Assembly: GCA_004293365.1 (NCBI GenBank)
Contig: RDYN01000054.1
Coordinates: 1 to 37,041 of the forward strand
Direction: 5' to 3'
Length of the DNA: 37,041 nucleotides
Source of the DNA: Oscillatoriales cyanobacterium
GTDB taxonomy: Bacteria; Cyanobacteriota; Cyanobacteriia; Cyanobacteriales; Microcoleaceae
Shown: in pieces, positions 35,801 through 37,041 of the stretch
Layout: each line of letters opens with the position of its first letter
Numbering within the stretch: the stretch's first letter is position 1
Notes under the pieces: generated by a model
Seen by the model: only the letters and a program-made list of their open reading frames with translations
Told to the model about the DNA's origin: nothing
Database searches by the model: none
Program-made: the position numbers and the translations under genes

Positions 35801-37041
35801 GGATGTCAATCTCAGCAGTGCCGTCGGTAATGTAAGTATCGCAGGTGCGATCGATGGATCTCGCCGCTTGAACATCAACGCTACTAAAGGCAATGTGCTG
35901 CTGCAAGGAAATATCGGAAACACAACGCCGCTGACAGGTTTGAATGTTACTGCCTTAAATACTAAGTTGGGTGGCAATGTTACTACTAATAACGGCAATA
36001 TCAATATTAACGGTGCTCTCGGGTTGACGAAAGATGCTGTATTGAAGACGAGTGGGGGGAATATTGGCTTTAGCGGTGCGATCGACAGTATAGATGGCGC
36101 CCGGAATCTAAATCTGGCAGCAGGTAGCGGCAGCATCACTTTCAATGGATCGGTGGGCGCAACCGCACAGCTAGGAAATCTGGTAGCCAACGCTGCGGAT
36201 GTGACAGCAACATCGAAGATTAACGCGCAAAGCTTGCAAGTAAATAGCGCCGGAAATATCAATTTGTTGGGAAATGTTACTGCTTCAAATGGGGGAAATG
36301 GAGGGACAATCGAGCTTTCGAGCCCTACGGGCAAAGTGAATGCTAGAGATTTGAATACGGCGGGAAATACTGGCGGCAACATTACCGTTAAAGCTTTAAA
36401 TTCAATTACGGCGGGAAAAATTACCTCCTTCGGTACAGCCGGAAATGGTGGCGATGTGTTCTTAGATCCGATCGGCGATCTTCAAGTAGAGTCAATTAAT
36501 GCCCAAGGCGGTACAGGTGGCACTGGTGGCGATGTGTTTGCTTCATCGACGGGGGGATTTTTCCGGGCTACGGGTGGTTTTTCCACCGCACTTTCGCCGA
36601 CGGGATTTGCTAGTATTTCTACTGCTGGCGGCGCCGGTGGTGGCAAAATTACAATTGTGCACGCTGGTGGAGATCTAGGGCCGCCGATTCAACCGTTTGT
36701 CGTGGGAGATGCGACTAGAAATGGTACGGCGGGTGCAATTACTACTGGACAATCTAGCATGACATCGCGATCGTTTCCGCGTTCTAGTACAGTCGGTAAT
36801 ATTGTGTTGTTGACTGACGACGGTCAAGATCCAGCGCCAATAACTCGGCCAATAATCCCGCCGACAACAGAAGTTATTCCGCCAACACCAGGGCCGATAA
36901 CAGAAGTTATTCCGCCAACACCAGGGCCGATAACAGAAGTTATTCCGCCGACACCAGGGCCGATCGCAGGTATTGTTCCGCCGACACCAGGGCCGATCGC
37001 AGGTATTGTTCCGCCGACACCAGGGCCGATCGCAGGTATTG
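29844..37041 (+). CDS. Giant two-partner-secretion filamentous haemagglutinin-like protein (3' end beyond window)
   Basis: One open frame of at least 2399 codons is cut by the window edge. It starts with a signal peptide (residues 1 to about 28: LLGWLFIVGWLNAAAGSASA). A TPS (haemagg_act) domain follows at about 30-260, with the hallmark NLFLMNPSGIIFGPNASLNV near residue 115; a TpsB-type outer-membrane transporter recognises such domains for export. The remainder to about residue 2310 is a beta-helix of Gly/Asn/Thr-rich repeats. It includes four units of about 73-94 residues around SQTYGDAVTIANNPILSGS (34329, 34608, 34890, 35109). A Pro-rich decapeptide repeat (PPTPGPITEVI, then PPTPGPIAGIV) begins near residue 2341. 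No Shine-Dalgarno is visible before the ATG. Cyanobacterial relatives often carry a C-terminal CHAT protease domain; that part is outside the window. Confidence 0.9.
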   Translation, partial: MAANKLHLLGWLFIVGWLNAAAGSASAQPIAPAADGTNTVVTPDGNRYDISGGSLGGDKTNLFHSFTQFGLSEGQTANFLSNPNIQNILGRINGGNPSLINGLIQVTGGNSNLFLMNPSGIIFGPNASLNVPGSFNATAATGIGFGNDRWFSAIGNNNWATLIGNPNSFAFTALQNGSIVNSGNLTVAPGQSLSLTGGTVVNTGQLTAPSGNITVMAVPGHNLVRISQAGNLLSLDVGPTATGGLLPNNWTQPVLSLPELLTGKGQEQATNLTVNPNGDVVLAGNVAVPATAGTAIASGSINVSGNTGGNVNILGDRVGVIAGNIDASGTNGGGNVLIGGDYQGLGTVPNAGRTFVSGDSTINADAISSGNGGRAIVWADETTRFNGNITARGGSLSGNGGFVEVSGKQWLDFAGLVDLRSTVGSAGTLLLDPTNITISTAPDAAGAFGGGVFAPGIAAATSTINNGTLETQLGLGNVTISTLSIGASAGDITVSAPISWANKNSLTLNANNSIFVNNNITTQGGNITLNADTDNLSGGNVTITNATINTNGGNFTGTGRGNTVNGNGININGGTINAGGGNIDLTGSSAGNTAINVGLQVSGGIITPTLVTTGTGKITLTGTSGTSLNSDGIILRGPTILSANGEIVLTGNGSGSGNGILILSNAVVESTGTGKVGLTGTGGNGINGSNRGISVESKSIVRSLNGDISLVGKGGSSGSSNYGIAIDNAALVQSTGIGSITFSGTGGAGIDNNSGILINAAKVLSNNGNISFTGTGGGTGSNNFGIRMENLPSSEVPLLNGSLVESTGSGTITFNGTAGAGTDSNSGISLSNSNVRSASGNIAMTGTGAGTGITKTNYGIIVESNSAVESTAANIDLTGKAAIGSAAIYLNNGSLQSTVGNVALTGNGPSGANEINLNNSSINLTPASGNNVTLTSDAITVLGTSKVSGKGTILLQPLTPSLGITVGTAGNSADVNLSTAELAAFKGFSQMIIGRADGSGTIAISDPIAVTFDFPVTFRSPQTSATTSGTIAVNGNIKGINNASISFDAPTTNLNANVVTNEQNITFGGKVSLVKGSNVTLDTGLTKAGDINFGGTVDGDGKLTLTSGTGIINLKGPIGATVPLSSLTIANSLNVTSTSPIAITATGDITAGNITNPGRAIALTSNNGNITRSSTGAIDTSSTAGNGGPIALSANNITPGNLNSSSTAGDGGKITLTGKTGNILADAGVVWNSSSSSGAGGDIAIAAPNQVAINIIDARGLPGTGNISISGNEIGFSGGPDSVQGKGTLSVAPSSPNVGIRFQDALADDPKDLDLGKQFLSSLANGFSGIAIGTNTTAGNITVDNLPAIFKDPVTFNTQGTIFVNKGQAISGTDNASVTLNATTNNLKGNITTDAQDITIKGNILVGESVLIGNGNSASGKILLNDNIDGSGNLTLETGTVNIAVKGAVGNTAPLGKITVNSGGTATFNAVTASSFTTNAGGKTELNGNVTTTGAQTYGDAVTIANNPILAGSGVTFNDTVNGDSNLTVNGGSGNITFSGAVGTLSAIGNLAANSTGTTTFNTVNSASVTTNAVGTTILKGNVITTNSQTYGDAVTIANNPILSGSAVSFNNSVDGTSDLTVNSGSGNITFSGAVGAASAIGNLKANSTGTTAFNQTVRAASLTTDAGGTTQVKGNVTTTNSQTYGDAVTIANNPILSGSAVTFNNTVDGGGDLTVKAASGNVTFTSAIGKTTPLANLTANSKTSLGGNVTTTGSQTYADAVTIAKNSILSGSDITFNKTVDAAGNLGIAADNVNLKGIVTTTNDGALDGAFSQKGAGTVAVSGNITTTNDNISFNGPVTVKAPVSFTPGDATIAFGSTLAAGTNSLNLTASEINFSDKVSGTGALTLQPTKAGQNIVVGGTDNTTPALDLTAAEINLIQNGFTSIAIGKLNGSGNITIPNNLNFSSPVTIQTGSGTIALNANITGNDNSSIALKGNNVQLGSDVKDVNLSSAVGNVSIAGAIDGSRRLNINATKGNVLLQGNIGNTTPLTGLNVTALNTKLGGNVTTNNGNININGALGLTKDAVLKTSGGNIGFSGAIDSIDGARNLNLAAGSGSITFNGSVGATAQLGNLVANAADVTATSKINAQSLQVNSAGNINLLGNVTASNGGNGGTIELSSPTGKVNARDLNTAGNTGGNITVKALNSITAGKITSFGTAGNGGDVFLDPIGDLQVESINAQGGTGGTGGDVFASSTGGFFRATGGFSTALSPTGFASISTAGGAGGGKITIVHAGGDLGPPIQPFVVGDATRNGTAGAITTGQSSMTSRSFPRSSTVGNIVLLTDDGQDPAPITRPIIPPTTEVIPPTPGPITEVIPPTPGPITEVIPPTPGPIAGIVPPTPGPIAGIVPPTPGPIAGI
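34308..35180 (+). repeat. Four tandem intragenic repeats in the TPS gene
   Basis: The segment encoding SQTYGDAVTIANNPIL recurs at 34329, 34608, 34890 and 35109, with spacings of 279, 282 and 219 bases, all multiples of three. The second and third copies are nearly identical in DNA over long stretches, which suggests recent duplication within the gene. Confidence 0.85.
36868..37041 (+). repeat. 30-bp tandem repeat encoding a Pro-rich decapeptide
   Basis: A 30-base unit coding for PPTPGPITEV, then PPTPGPIAGI, is repeated at least five times and runs off the window. The DNA units are nearly identical, so copy number is likely to vary between strains and to be misassembled by short reads. Confidence 0.95.

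Overview
The window comes from a filamentous, non-marine cyanobacterium of the Oscillatoria/Microcoleus/Phormidium type (inference). Evidence: frequent HIP1 octamers (GCGATCGC), a CP12 gene, the separate atpB-atpE pair typical of cyanobacteria, an SLH-domain porin, a PEP-CTERM protein, hybrid kinase/adenylate cyclases, a two-partner-secretion haemagglutinin-like giant protein, and many heptanucleotide tandem repeats and palindromic repeats between genes.

Layout: (1) 86-2661, minus strand: a two-gene glycosyltransferase operon (GT39-type membrane enzyme, then a GT8-like enzyme with a DxD motif). (2) 2662-4121: 1.4 kb without a convincing protein gene but rich in RNA-like hairpins, with a sigma70-like promoter near 3308-3337, a candidate Yfr2-like RNA, and a 10-bp tandem repeat just before the porin start. 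(3) 4122-6146: SLH/OprB-type porin, then a strong terminator, an AGTCATT heptamer array and a 21-bp palindrome. (4) 6386-7636, minus: FIST sensory-domain protein. (5) 8100-8336: CP12, with its terminator and a palindrome-bounded miniature element behind it. (6) 8671-10871: a DUF3177-type membrane protein and an HD-superfamily phosphohydrolase-like protein. (7) 10804-23198, minus: three paralogous transmembrane sensors (Cache-HAMP-histidine kinase-receiver-adenylate cyclase-TPR-like tail), interrupted by three tandem copies of a small peptidoglycan-binding-domain gene on the plus strand. (8) 23682-24737: an orphan SsuA/NrtA-like binding lipoprotein whose 3' end abuts a CTTCCTT array. (9) 24927-25226: a small conserved cyanobacterial protein. 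(10) 25483-27542, minus: atpE (epsilon) and atpB (beta), separated by two opposed heptamer arrays. (11) 27668-28028: apparent right-end/omega-RNA remnant of an IS200/IS605 (TnpB) element, touching the stop of a PEP-CTERM gene (28025-28825). (12) 28826-29843: a gene-free kilobase with one MITE-like element. (13) 29844 to the window end: a giant secreted haemagglutinin-like protein, open for at least 2399 codons and cut by the window edge.

Functionally the window is a mosaic of core genes (ATP synthase, CP12) and surface or signalling genes. The three sensors should turn periplasmic signals into cAMP by internal phosphorelay. The porin, PEP-CTERM protein, giant TPS protein and glycosyltransferases all act on or outside the outer membrane. 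The most interesting signals are the predicted Yfr1 small-RNA target site over the porin ribosome-binding site, the structured RNA-rich porin leader, the tnpB-less omega-RNA-like remnant, and the opposed heptamer arrays inside the atpBE operon.
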